Shown here piece after piece: positions 1 to 10,361 of a stretch of 64,000 nucleotides of DNA. The translations under genes were made by a program, and so were the position numbers. Numbering within the stretch: the stretch's first letter is position 1; each line of letters begins with the position of its first letter. The stretch is taken from assembly GCA_900095095.1 (NCBI GenBank), contig FMBT01000310.1, positions 186,001 through 250,000 on the forward strand, read 5' to 3'. The notes beneath the pieces were generated by a model that worked only from the letters and a program-made list of their open reading frames with translations, did no database searches and was not told the DNA's origin. This stretch comes from Fragilariopsis cylindrus CCMP1102 (lineage: Eukaryota; Bacillariophyta; Bacillariophyceae; Bacillariales; Bacillariaceae).

Positions 1-1127
1 GGCGAAAGAGAAGGCCAGATAATACGGTTTTTCAAATGCAGTTTTTTGTTTTTTGTGCTTTTTTAAAGAGCTACGACGACTAACGTGAATTGTGAGTTGT
101 AATTAGTCACGTGCTCACGCGACGGCGAATTACTTCCTAGCCAATCGAAAGTTCAAATGTAATTGCCCAGCTTTACCGATTGGAGTGCGCACAACCTGTC
201 ATTTGTCTATTATATATGTGTGTACAGTATATGTCACACTTTATTTTCTCAACTGCCCACTACATCACACGACATGACATCTTCGCTGTCTCACATTTTA
301 AATAGAAATGAGAGGTTCTGCTTCTGAGTTATCCTTGCAAAAACATTTTGATGGTCATCATCTGTCAATGTTGTGCAAGAATGCGGCTGCTGCTTGCTAA
401 TACTATATTGCTGCTACTACTGTACTAAACAATTATACTACTTGTTTGTTGTTGTATTTCTCACAAAGCAGAATTCAATTGTATCAATCATGGATATATT
501 TAAAAACAGTACTAACATCCAGTATAAACCATACCAGAGTATCTGATGACAGACAAGATATGAAGTCAAGATGCAATGTAAGAAGTGGAGAAAGTGAGCG
601 TCATATTTAAAAAGAGTGGCTTGTTTGTAATAATATAGCATCTTCTCCTCTCATCATTATTAGGTTTAGTAATAGTGTAGTAATAGTAATAATAATAGTG
701 CATGCTAATATGTTACTATCTTGTGTACTAGATTACATTAGGTAGAAGCAATGTTTGGCATTATAGTTATAGTACATAATGTAACTATCTCTTAATAGGA
801 GTGTGGGTACGACATATTGTGTGTAAGTGGGCATCTATGGTGTACCAACTACAGATGGCTACATCTTGGTCACTACTAGGACCTAGAACAAACTTGATAG
901 ATAGAAAGTGTTGTATATTCATGGAGAGAAGGATGATGTATCTGGTTTGGGGTCTAAGATCTATATTTTGATGATTTTCGATCCAATGACAAATTTAGTG
1001 CGCATACACACATATATGTGTGTAAATGGAGAAATGTGGTGTACCAACTACAGATGGCTACATCTTGGTCAATACTAGGACCTAGGACAACCTTGATAGA
1101 TAGAATCAAAACATTCCGCCCATACCA
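1..1127. other. Gene-poor left edge with repeats
   Basis: No convincing coding frame is visible on either strand. The stretch is AT-rich and holds a dispersed direct repeat (839-906 and 1038-1105) and an 18-bp perfect palindrome, acacacatatatgtgtgt, near 1004-1022. It lies downstream of the AIM24-like gene, whose stop is at 1128-1130, so it probably contains that gene's 3' untranslated region plus intergenic DNA of an unseen neighbour. Confidence 0.5.
839..1105. repeat. Dispersed direct repeat, two 68-bp copies
   Basis: Positions 839-906 and 1038-1105 are near-identical, both starting ggtgtaccaactacagatgg and ending gatagatagaa, with only a few substitutions. They are 199 bp apart. The spacer contains an 18-bp perfect palindrome of alternating AC/TG and AT. 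No coding frame is shared by the copies. Origin unknown: a local duplication or the remnant of a longer repeat family. Confidence 0.8.
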
Positions 1128-3228
1128 CTATTCCACCATACCACCCTCTCCTACTCGATTTCCACCAGCGCTTGGTGCAGCTTGAACAATCCTATCTGCC
1201 AATCTGCTCAACGGCAATGACTGCATCCATACCGTTCCTGTACCCTGTAGGACTGCCAAAAATATTCCTTCGCCTCCAAAGAACATTGATTTTAATCCCG
1301 GAACCATCGTAATATCAAAGCTTATTCCTTGCGTTGTAAACGCTACAAGACAACCAGTATCTAGACGAATACGTTCGTTGTTTAATTCCCGCTTAATGAT
1401 AGTACCCCCAGCATGTATAAAGGCCATTCCGTCTCCTTCTAATTTTTCCAATATAAAACCTTCACCACCAAATAATCCACTACCGATCTTTCTGTTGAAG
1501 CCATGGAAAGCTTGGTACCTAATGCAGCACATAGAAACGCATCCCGTTCTGTTTCGTACAGAAGCAATACAAACAATTATCTTATTAGAAAAGACGCGTT
1601 TACGAAGGAATATCTGATGTTTTGTTTTTCAAATACACTTGTTTTTACAAGTATACCATTTTTTACTTACGACAAGTAATAGCTTGACCAGGTTGGTTAG
1701 CAAGATTGACTGGTACAATACTTCCTGGATAGGGGGCAGCAAAAGCAACACGAGACTTTTGTTGACTTTCGTTAGTAAAATGTGTAATAAATAAGGATTC
1801 TCCAGACATGAGCCTACCACCAGCTGCCATGAGCTCTACAATACATCATCGAATAGTGAACAGAAACAAATTGATGATGACGAAGCGTAAACAAACAAGT
1901 AGAAAATCGGGGAAGGAAAAGTTTTAGATACGCTTAGATTTGTAGATGAAATCGGAGAAGGCAGGATGAAAAGATATATTTCGGTATCTTATTCTTTGGA
2001 TTTTTTTCGTTTCTTACTTTTGAAGAATCCTGTTTTTGCTTCAGACCCATCACCAAATTTTGACTCAAATTTTATTCCATCTTCCATAAACATCATTGCT
2101 CCTGCCTCACCAATCACAGTCTCATTCGGATCGAGTTCAATCTCGACCAATTGCATCCTATTTTTCGATGAATATATATAAAGTAAAGGGTATCACATGA
2201 CATGACATACATCGAAACAAAAAATAATCACGAGAGGATAATGTAAGCAATGGATGTTGTTCTAGTATTTTTTTTTTGAATTTCTGGTATTAGTATAGTT
2301 TACTGTCTCTGATTTCTTTTTTTGTAACTTACTCATATCCTTTAATTTCGTAATCGATTTTGTGACACTTCACTGGATTACCCTCGCTAATTAATCCACT
2401 GGTTGGTCCTTGGTGAAGACCAATTTTTGCAGGTTGAGCAACGGCGTGGACCATAGAAGGCTGCTGATCTTCGATTGTACGATGATTGTTATTGGAAGAA
2501 TATGATAACGATGACGATGCTACTGCTGAAGTGAATGGTACCACTGGCTGATGTTGTGTGGGTGGTGGTAAATCCAAGGACTGCGAAAAATTAGGAAGAA
2601 CAGATGACGACGTCGTTGCCCTCGCTGACGGTGTTGAAGAAGGTAGTTGTCCATAAACATTATTATTACTACTACTAGTACCAGTATTACTATTGATTGC
2701 AGTAGATTTTGGAGTTGATGCTGAAGCGGATGCTGAATAATTAGTAGTATTAGTTGTTGTTGTTACTGCTGATGTTGTAGCGGGGAGTGCCCCATAGACA
2801 CCGTTGTTGTTGCTATTGTTGGACGACGATGTTCCTAATGTCGTGGATTGACTTGCGTATCCAGAATTTGAGGTATTTGCGTACGGATTATAATCGGATG
2901 CTGATACTGCTACTTTGGAAGCCGAAGGGTTGCCATTAGTCGAAGATGAGGCGTACGGATTATAATCGGATGCTGGTACTGCTGCAGAAGTAGAAGCCGA
3001 AGGATTTCCGTAGACGTTACAATTGTTGCCATAGCTTGCTGGTGCTGGTGCTGTAGAAGTGGAAGGATTCCCGTAGACGTTATTGTTATTGTTACTATAA
3101 CCGGGAGACGAAGAACCGTAAGACGCAGTATTCGACGGCTGACCATATGCGGAAGTATTAGTGCTACTACCGCTTTGTTGCTTTGGCTGGCTTTTGTTAT
3201 TTCCTGTCTGCGTGACGTAAGATGCCAT
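1128..3228 (-). CDS. AIM24 / TIGR00266 family protein with long S/N/T-rich N-terminus
   Basis: This is a four-exon gene, complement(1128..1548, 1671..1835, 2018..2157, 2333..3228), with GT-AG junctions that keep frame. Exon 1 codes about 290 residues rich in Ser, Asn, Thr and Ala with NPYA and VYGNPS repeats. The AIM24 fold starts at YEIKGYE and continues through [75 protein letters not shown] and [15 protein letters not shown], the complete family core. AIM24 proteins are trimeric beta-sandwiches; the yeast member is mitochondrial and affects inner-membrane organisation, while bacterial members are uncharacterised. In exon 4, near 1499-1501, the frame moves by one base: upstream [15 protein letters not shown] and downstream [12 protein letters not shown] are both conserved but in different frames. 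One extra T would restore the consensus, so a sequencing error or a fresh mutation is likely. Predicted length is about 540 residues. The function of the N-terminal extension is unknown. Confidence 0.88.
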
Positions 3229-3733
3229 ATTTGGGTATACCGTATTTTCTCTGTATGCGAGCGAATAAATAGAAGATTCTGGTAGAGCGCTTAGAAATAC
3301 GACAATCTGCTATTTGTTTTGAATATGAGCAGAGATGCAAGATGCGAGATGCAACATGCAAGACAGTTGTGAGTTTTGTCGTTATCATTATTATCGTTGA
3401 CACATCGTTGTCGAACTTCTTGTATTCTTTACGGTACGGTACTTAGTACTGCTATTCACGTTACTATGATCATGAAACAATCGAGATTTAATCAATCATC
3501 CACGACCCAGTTTAACTCGTGCGCATCGTCGTCTGTCCTCCGGCGCACTCTAACAGGCCACCAACCAGATCATGGATTTCAGATTTGCTATTTCATTCGA
3601 TTTTGACTTGACTTTTTTAATCAGAATTCTTTGTACGGTAATATTGGTATCGGTATCAGTTTGCATCAGTCAAGAATTGGCTAACTCTTCATATTACAAG
3701 TAGATAGCAGAGAAAGACAAAAGAAAAAAGAAA
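3229..3733. promoter_or_regulatory. Divergent promoter gap between AIM24-like and Notchless genes
   Basis: 505 bp between two start codons pointing away from each other, so both promoters must lie here. It contains a GTAC-rich patch (acggtacggtacttagtact, about 3432-3452) of a kind seen in several other intergenic gaps of the window. No TATA box can be assigned with confidence. Confidence 0.45.
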
Positions 3734-5869
3734 ATGACATCATCACTTGCACCATCTGTTGGTAAGAATGGTGACAAACGTACCGGTGGAATCGCTTGGG
3801 CAGGTAGTTTGGTAGGGTCCGAGAATCCAAATAATCTCGGATATCGATATTCCAACCCGTTAAAACGGTATAAAAAAGCTGGTGAAAATGGTGATGATGG
3901 TGAAAATGATGGACCTGAATTCCCTTCCAATTTAGTTGTTCAGTTTCAAAACCGACAGGGTGACGAATTAGCAAATTCAATGGACATACCGACTCATTCG
4001 ACGATAGATGATTTACAAGCCCTAGTTCATTCTCTTATTGATGACGAGGACGAGGACGACGAAAAATCTAATAACAAATCAAAAGGCATTCCATATTCAT
4101 TTTATGCCAAAATTGAAAGGAAGAATGGAGTTGTAGATGAAATTGAAATTACTAATAGTCTATTAGATTTCTTGAAGGAATATAAAAACCTCGTCTCAAC
4201 TGAAGTTACTCTACAACTCACCTACCAACCGTTAGCCGTCTTTAAGGTCCGACCTGTCACACGATGTACAGCTACCATGCCTGGTCACACGGAGGCAATC
4301 CTTCACGTATCATATAGTCCTGATGGGCAACATTTGGCATCGGGTGGGGGTGATACTTCTGTAAGATTTTGGGACGTTAATACCTGTCTACCAAAAATGA
4401 CATGCAAACAACATAAGGATCATGTACTGTGTACCGCATGGAGTCCAGATGGACGTTACTTTGCTAGTGCTGATAAGCGTGGGACATTAATAATTTGGGA
4501 TCCACATCAAAAAAGAAAACGGGTGATTAAACAACAAAACGGAACGAAGTCAGAACCGACGGAACCAATTTGGATCAAATCACAGGCACATAAGCAATAT
4601 ATCACTGGACTTGCTTGGGAGCCACTTCATCTTAACCAAGGTCGGGGCGAACGTATCGTAACATCATCGAAGGATGGGTCATGTAAAATTTGGAACGTCC
4701 GGACGAAACAAGCTCTAATAGTAAGTTCTTTCTTGTATTGTTTTCTTTTTCAACTGTTGATGTTTCTTCTTCTAAAGAAAAGAAAGAAAATAAGAAATAA
4801 AATAAAAGAGAATGAAGAAATTATATCGTGTATTTGGCATTCGTGCCTATACAGTAACGTCGAGATACTCGAAGAGATGGACGGAGTCAAATTCCATCCT
4901 TCTGGGTCGCAAAATTGTCTATGACAGATCAGCTTAAGATATCGGACTCTTTTATTATACTTTTTTAATGCGCTTTTTTTAAATATCTCTACTTCGTTCT
5001 TCCATTCTCACGACGACGTTTCCATCATTCCTTCCGTTTCTTTACCCAATTTTGATTTAATCTTTTTTAATTACCCGCAGACTTTATCTGGCCACACAGA
5101 TTCCATCGAGGCTGTGAAGTGGGGCGGTGAAGGATTTTTGTATACCGCCAGTCGTGATCGTACAATCAAGGTGTGGACAGCGAAGGAGGGAGACGTTCTT
5201 GGAAAAATGGTACGGACCCTAAAAGGACATGCTCATAGAATCAACTGTTTGGCGTTGTCGACTGATTATGTCTGTCGGACGGGCCCATACGAATTTGCAC
5301 CCTCAGGGCGACCTCAACGGATCTTTAGTGAGGAAAGTAACGATGAAGATGCTGTTCAAAAGGCAAAATACCAAGCCGCTGTGGAACGTTACCAAGCCTT
5401 TCGAGATCAACAAGAAGGAGACGGTCAGAAGGAAAGACTCGTATCTGGTAGTGATGATTACACCCTATTTTTGTGGCATCCAACCTCGGAGAAACAACCC
5501 GTCAAGCGTTTGGTTGGTCATCAACAGGCTGTTAATCATATTCAATTTAGTCCAGATGGTCGTTACTTTGCCAGTGCCTCCTTTGATAAGAAGGTTAAGT
5601 TATGGAATGGATATTCGGGAGAATTTTTGAAAACGTTGACGGGGCACGTAGGAGCTGTGTACCAGGTAGCCTGGTCGTCTGATGGGAGATACTTAGTCAG
5701 TGCTAGTAAGGATAGTACCGCTAAGTTATGGGCGATCCCATCGGGTAAAACTGCGAAGGCCACATTACCAGGTCATGCCGATGAGGTTTATGCTTTAGAT
5801 TGGAGTCCCAACGGAGCCAGTGTAGCAACTGGATCGAAAGATCGAACAATCAAGGTATGGAAGCATTAA
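3734..5869 (+). CDS. NLE1: Notchless homolog, WD40 ribosome-biogenesis factor
   Basis: Two exons, join(3734..4720, 5081..5869), code 591 residues. The donor gtaagt at 4721 and acceptor cag at 5078-5080 keep phase 0 (QALI then TLSGHTDSIEAVKW). The N-terminal NLE domain (about residues 57-175, FPSNLVVQFQNRQGDELANS) is followed by eight WD40 repeats with clear GH...WD cores, such as GHTEAILHVSYSPDG, GHADEVYALDWSPNG and a final DRTIKVW. Known role of the family (Rsa4/NLE1): it binds the pre-60S ribosomal particle, and its NLE/MIDO-binding domain is pulled by the AAA-ATPase Rea1/Midasin during nucleolar-to-nucleoplasmic maturation. An acidic insert (DDEDEDDEKSNNKS) in the NLE domain and a long loop between WD repeats are lineage features. 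The gene looks intact and essential. It converges with the next gene, 266 bp away. Confidence 0.96.
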
Positions 5870-6110
5870 ATAATAATAAGAGCCATAGTCACAGTAACAT
5901 TAACAGTATAATAATACCATAATCAAACTCTTATATATCAATATTCTAAAAGTAATTAAAATGTTAGATCAGATTGGATGATTGGACTAGATTAGATTAT
6001 AGCCGAATATACATTATTCATACCTATAATTTTTGATATCCAGTATGTCTTCTATTATTAGAAGTATTATGATATCCTAATTAACTTTTTGATTTTTTCT
6101 ACTGCAGTAT

Positions 6111-6138
6111 CTGATCTGATCTGATCTGATCTGATCTA
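6111..6138. repeat. Pentanucleotide (CTGAT)n microsatellite at a 3' gene end
   Basis: At least five tandem copies of ctgat lie in the gap between the convergent Notchless gene and the next minus-strand gene. The run touches the minus gene's TAG stop at 6136-6138. Confidence 0.9.
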
Positions 6139-6806
6139 GTCGAGACTACCTTCAGGAAGTATCGACGATGATGATTTTTTATACTGACGCATTAATGCTT
6201 CTTCATTTTGGACACGATTAACTTCCTTCACTTCCAATATTTTACGTACCATAACGAATCGTTGTCCACCAGCATACTTGTATTGACATCGTGCTTGTTG
6301 GACTTGATATTCTTTTTCACCTATAACAATTACATCACCAGATGTCGTTGATTTATCTAATTGATATTCACCAATTACGGTCTCACTCATTTTATCATTA
6401 TTATCTTTATTGGATATTTGTACCAACCTAGAAGGTGTATTATCGCTTTGCTTTTTATTATTTTTCTTCTTTTTATTATTTGAAGGAGAAATCCGGTTGG
6501 TAGAAGGAAGCATATGGTGTTCTAGGTCTGTCGTCGTCTTCTTGTTTTTGTTGTTCGTTATTTCGTTATTTATTTTATTCTGTTCTTGTTTTTGTCGTTC
6601 TTTAAGGAATTTAGTTTTATATGGATCTTCTGGTGTGTTCGTTCTTATAGAGAATGGCAAATGATCTCGATTATCAAGTGGTCGATACCCTCCTCCCCCC
6701 TGCTTTCCATTTTTTCTTTTTCTTTTTACAATTGGTTCTAACCCCAATAAATCACGATTTACATCTTCCCGTGTTACTAACCCAACGTCGTCGTCGTCGT
6801 CTTCTC

Positions 6807-6840
<34 letters not shown>

Positions 6841-7056
6841 ATTTGCGTTGTTCTCGTCGTCATTGTTGTCGAGCCAGCCTTTTTGTAAAGATAATCTAGT
6901 AGTAATTTGATAGGGGCGTTGTTGCACACATAATGGTGAAACCGGAATTAATGCTTCTACCAAAATAGAACCGATAACAGTTGCTGCTGATAAAACTGAT
7001 ATTACCAACAATGGGGACGAAAAGAATCCGAATCTGTTGGTTGAACGCGAATCCAT
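6136..7056 (-). CDS. Unknown protein with plastid-type presequence and conserved C-terminal domain
   Basis: Single exon, 306 residues, ATG at 7056-7054. The N-terminus has a basic start and a hydrophobic segment (PLLVISVLSAATVIGSILV, about residues 15-33), fitting a signal peptide followed by a Ser/Arg-rich transit region (QITTRLSLQKG). The middle is low complexity (poly-N, DDDDD, KKKKNNKK). Only the last 85 residues look folded: IGEYQLDKSTTSGDVIVIGE, then YQVQQARCQYKYAGGQRF and VMVRKILEVKEVNRV. I recall similar 'YKYAGGxxFVMVRKILEVKEV' ends in predicted chloroplast proteins of algae and plants but cannot name a family. Inferred location: plastid. Function unknown. Confidence 0.75.
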
Positions 7057-7469
7057 CGTATGATATGTATGACGTGCAATTGATTTGATCAGTATAAGTT
7101 TACCCTACACGTAGGCTTATCCGTTTGCGTTCGATCAGCGTGTCTCTGCTACAGTCCTTGTGTTGAAAAACGATGCTGAAAGATTTGCCATTCCATTGTC
7201 GAAAAGCCAATAATATTATTCTCAATTCTAAAAAACCAAATTCAAAATTCTGTTTTTTTTCTGATGTGTTTTTTTATGCGTCACTGTCGAGTGTGTCGAG
7301 TCTAAGTTAGTCTTTAGAGGTCAGCAGGGGGGATTAGAGAAAATATGTTTTCCCGCTCAATTTTGTGCATTTTTTAGTTCTTGCTGAATAAATTGTTATT
7401 TTGACATTATTATTAAATTTTATAAAATCGCTTATTGCTTCGACAACTCCAAACAGCACCATAGCAACC
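7057..7469. promoter_or_regulatory. Divergent promoter gap, plastid-type unknown / GatC
   Basis: About 410 bp between two divergent start codons. It is AT-rich with poly-T stretches near 7250-7275 and no distinct motif that I can defend. Confidence 0.4.
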
Positions 7470-8222
7470 ATGGTAGTAGTATTCATCGCCTCGACTATCA
7501 CCCGATCTTTAGGTTTCACAGCCAAACAAGCTGTGACTGTTGGTAGAAGCAGCATTGTGTGCTGTGGAACAGCAGCAATAGTAGCAGCAGCTGCTGCAGC
7601 AGGTGCAACGAGCGATCGACAAGGTTACGTTCGTAGACGTGCAATCACTACAACAACATCATCTCATCAATTTCTTATCGTTGACGGTAGAAGACAATGT
7701 AGCAGACGAAGGCTATTCACAACAAATTCCACTAACGAAAAGCAACATAAACACATTCCATCACCGACATGGTCGATTAAAGATCTAGAATTGACGTCGA
7801 CTCATCCTCCATTACCACAAGAAGAATTAGAAAGATTGGCCCGACTGGTACTGATAGATATCAATAACGACAACAATGATGATGATATGGATTCACTGAA
7901 ACAAGACCTTGGAAACATTATTCATATGGTTCAACATGTTACCGAGTATGATGGTAAAAATATACACGTGGGGGATGTTTCAATAGCAAGCGAGGAGCAG
8001 AATGACGAAAACGATCCAACATATGGTCGTGATGCTGGGAGTATCTACGATGCGGTGCGAGGAGTAAAATCGATCCCGCTTCGAAAAGGCATCGAAGATG
8101 ATCCTCTCCAAGAAGGAGATACTCAGCAAGCGCAAGAAGTATGGGACAATTTTCTGCAACCCAAGACGATTAATAGAGGTGGCGGGCATGCATACTTTGC
8201 AATTGAAACCACCGAAAAGTAA
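7470..8222 (+). CDS. gatC: GatC, subunit C of organellar Glu-tRNA(Gln) amidotransferase
   Basis: 250 residues from the first ATG at 7470. The frame is open further upstream but has no ATG there. A targeting-like N-terminus (hydrophobic, then Arg-rich: RRRAITTTT, RRQCSRRRLFTT) precedes the GatC core, PPLPQEELERLARLVLIDI, then LKQDLGNIIHMVQHV. The typical C-terminal tail follows: PLRKGIEDDPLQEGD and a closing AYFAIET near the family's 'FxVPK' end. GatCAB converts Glu-tRNA(Gln) to Gln-tRNA(Gln) in mitochondria and plastids; GatC is the small scaffold wrapping GatA. About 110 residues of presequence and a longer tail make it larger than bacterial GatC (about 95). Neighbours give no operon context. 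Confidence 0.85.
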   Translation: MVVVFIASTITRSLGFTAKQAVTVGRSSIVCCGTAAIVAAAAAAGATSDRQGYVRRRAITTTTSSHQFLIVDGRRQCSRRRLFTTNSTNEKQHKHIPSPTWSIKDLELTSTHPPLPQEELERLARLVLIDINNDNNDDDMDSLKQDLGNIIHMVQHVTEYDGKNIHVGDVSIASEEQNDENDPTYGRDAGSIYDAVRGVKSIPLRKGIEDDPLQEGDTQQAQEVWDNFLQPKTINRGGGHAYFAIETTEK

Positions 8223-8428
8223 AACTCTGTACGCAAATACGCGTACAAGTACTGTACTAGAAAATATTTCTACTATTTATCTATAAATTTGAGGTTTTAC
8301 ACTATTTATTTTGAAAAACAAACATTTTTTTTCTGCTCACAACAACAACGAGATATTCTATTCTGGAAAATTATACGAATCAGTATCAATTTATAATTCT
8401 AATAGTTTCATTAGGGGTCATGCTACTC

Positions 8429-9743
8429 TTATTTGTTTAAATGTTCTGCGGCTTCCCGTTGCGATCTTCTTTCTTGCTCGTCGGCGAAACTCAAATTCCA
8501 GAAACCTTCGGGTGTACTGGGTGGAGTGTGACGCGCCCGATGACGACTGCATGCTACAAAGTCGCAACGATTGTAGAACTTGGCTCCATCGCCACCAAAC
8601 ACAGCGTCAAAGAAGTCTCCACATTCCTCACATTGGTAACCATTCAAGACCTCTCGCGCCGCCTTTCCGCGGACAACCTCTTGGTACTGAAAATCATCAG
8701 CCTCGTCGTTGTCGTCGTCACTATTGCTGTCAACGTTATTACGTATTGAATCCTTCTTGATTTGTACTTCTGTTCGTCGTTTCTCTATGACTGGCGATGC
8801 CACATATTTCTTTTGTTTAAGTACCGGAATAATGTTCGATGTTTTACTTGACACGGTTTTACGATTATCTTCTTTGTCACGGACGATGTCGCTGTTCCTA
8901 TTGCTGTTGCTGTCGTTGTTGTTGTTATGTCCAACACTAATTCCAACACCATCGTTCCAATCAATGCTTTTTGTATCCATCCGAGTAGTAGCGTTTCTAC
9001 TACCTCCACTATCATTTCCGCTACCATCATTTCTCTCACCTCTGAATGAGTCAGCTTTCTGGTTCGTATTCTCCTTACCGTAAGAACGGAACAAGTTAGA
9101 TCTCGCTGCTGCTGCTACATTGCCGGGGATGATTGGAGATGAATTTCGTTTTTGACTGGCGGTGCCGCAGTTTTCCTCTCTGGGATTATGGATGAAGAAG
9201 TTCTATTTTTGACAAAATTTCTAGCCGGTGTATTAGACATCCATGCGTACTGCTAGTAGACACAAGAGATTGTTGTTTGTAGGAAGGAGATCGTCGAGAA
9301 GATTTGGCCATCCACGCATTACTTTTGGAAGATGGGGACTTACTCCTCTTGCTTTTTTTCTTTTTCTTCACCTCTTGGTCCCCCTTTTCATTCTGACTCG
9401 GAAAATCTATTTTGGAATCTTGATACTGTACATGAGATTGCTTGTTATTTGTTAGACTACGAGGACTAACGGTGACACGGCGGGCCTTTTGAGGAGGGAT
9501 TCTTTGCGATTGAGACAAGAGAAGTTCGCTCGCGTCCGATTGTGAGTTTTGATAAATTTCTCCACCAGTGCGAGGACTTACAGTGCTACGACGGGCCTTT
9601 TGAGGAGGAATTCTCTGTGATTGAGATAAGAGTAGTTCGCTTGCGTCCGTTTGTGTGTTACGATAAAATTCTCCACCAGTATCCTCGTGGCCTGTATACT
9701 TTTCGTCCTCCTCCTTGTCTTCTTCGTTCACCGATTTGTTCAA
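8429..9743 (-). CDS. CtIP/Sae2/Com1 DNA-end-resection factor, C-terminal part
   Basis: The last 75 residues are a textbook Sae2/CtIP C-terminal domain: YQEVVRGKAAREVLNGYQC, a Cys pair (CEEC), CSRHRARHTPPSTPEGFW and LSFADE. This family activates Mre11-Rad50 to start double-strand-break resection. Upstream in the same direction is a Ser/Lys-rich region with two near-identical 35-residue units (TGGEFYRNTQTDASELLL and SQSQRIPPQKARRSTVSPR, and the second copy beginning TGGEIYQNSQSDAS). The coding signal changes frame at about 9247 and about 9165; each change is explained by one missing base, the second at an A5 run. A plausible acceptor (ataatttcag) lies near 9825. Translation therefore needs at least two frame changes as sequenced. 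The upstream block 10362-13025 probably belongs to the same gene. Confidence 0.8.
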
Positions 9744-10361
9744 ATCATCTACGCGTTGACGTTGAGTATTGGTCGATGCATCGGCGGCGTATGATCGGTG
9801 GGATCGTCTTTCGGGATTTCGCTGAAATTATCTTCTTGTTATTACACGAGACAAATGGTCGTCAGTTGTTTGATGGACAACTTCGTTCATCATATAAGGC
9901 CTGATGGGATGAGACGCACTAGTTCGTATCCCCATAATGTTTTCCCCCGTCCAGATACTGAAGTGCCGTCATGGTTCCGTATGATACCTTCGCTGATTGT
10001 CGTTGCTTCCATCGGTACTTTTGACGGAATCAGATAATCGTGCGTTATTTTGAGAAATTTTTCTTTTTCGATTCCAGCTGACGGATGAGCGATATAGTAC
10101 TTTTAACGTCGTCTGGATTGGCAACGCTATTATCTCGCCCTGATGGTAAGATCCTGGTATCTTCAGTCCAGATATTATTCTTGCTTCCATTATCTCTACG
10201 AAGCATACCAGCGACAGCGACCGGGTCGTCATTGTTATTGTGTTGTAATTTTATTGTCGCTGTCCCCCTCCCCGTCTTTTGTCATCATCTGAATTTCTTT
10301 CACATGCTGTTGTCGTTGTTCTTTCTCTAGCGCAGTCTTTGTTTGAGAGGTTGAGGATTTG
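9744..10361 (-). other. Linker with coding-like fragments between two parts of the CtIP-like gene
   Basis: Coding-like stretches appear on the minus strand in different frames, including SSTSQTKTALEKEQRQQHV, NNIWTEDTRILPSGRDNS and VANPDDVKSTISLIRQL. No single frame stays open across the stretch, and an intron ending near 9825 is possible. It most likely joins 8429-9743 to 10362-13025, with additional one-base breaks. Confidence 0.45.

Noticed and set aside
1128-1548. Explaining the AIM24 frame change as a small intron
   Set aside because: No GT-AG pair fits between SMA and FNRKIG without losing conserved residues; one extra T restores the family consensus exactly.
8311-9083. Plus-strand frames over the CtIP domain
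   Set aside because: The minus strand carries the diagnostic Sae2 motifs, so the plus frames are shadows.
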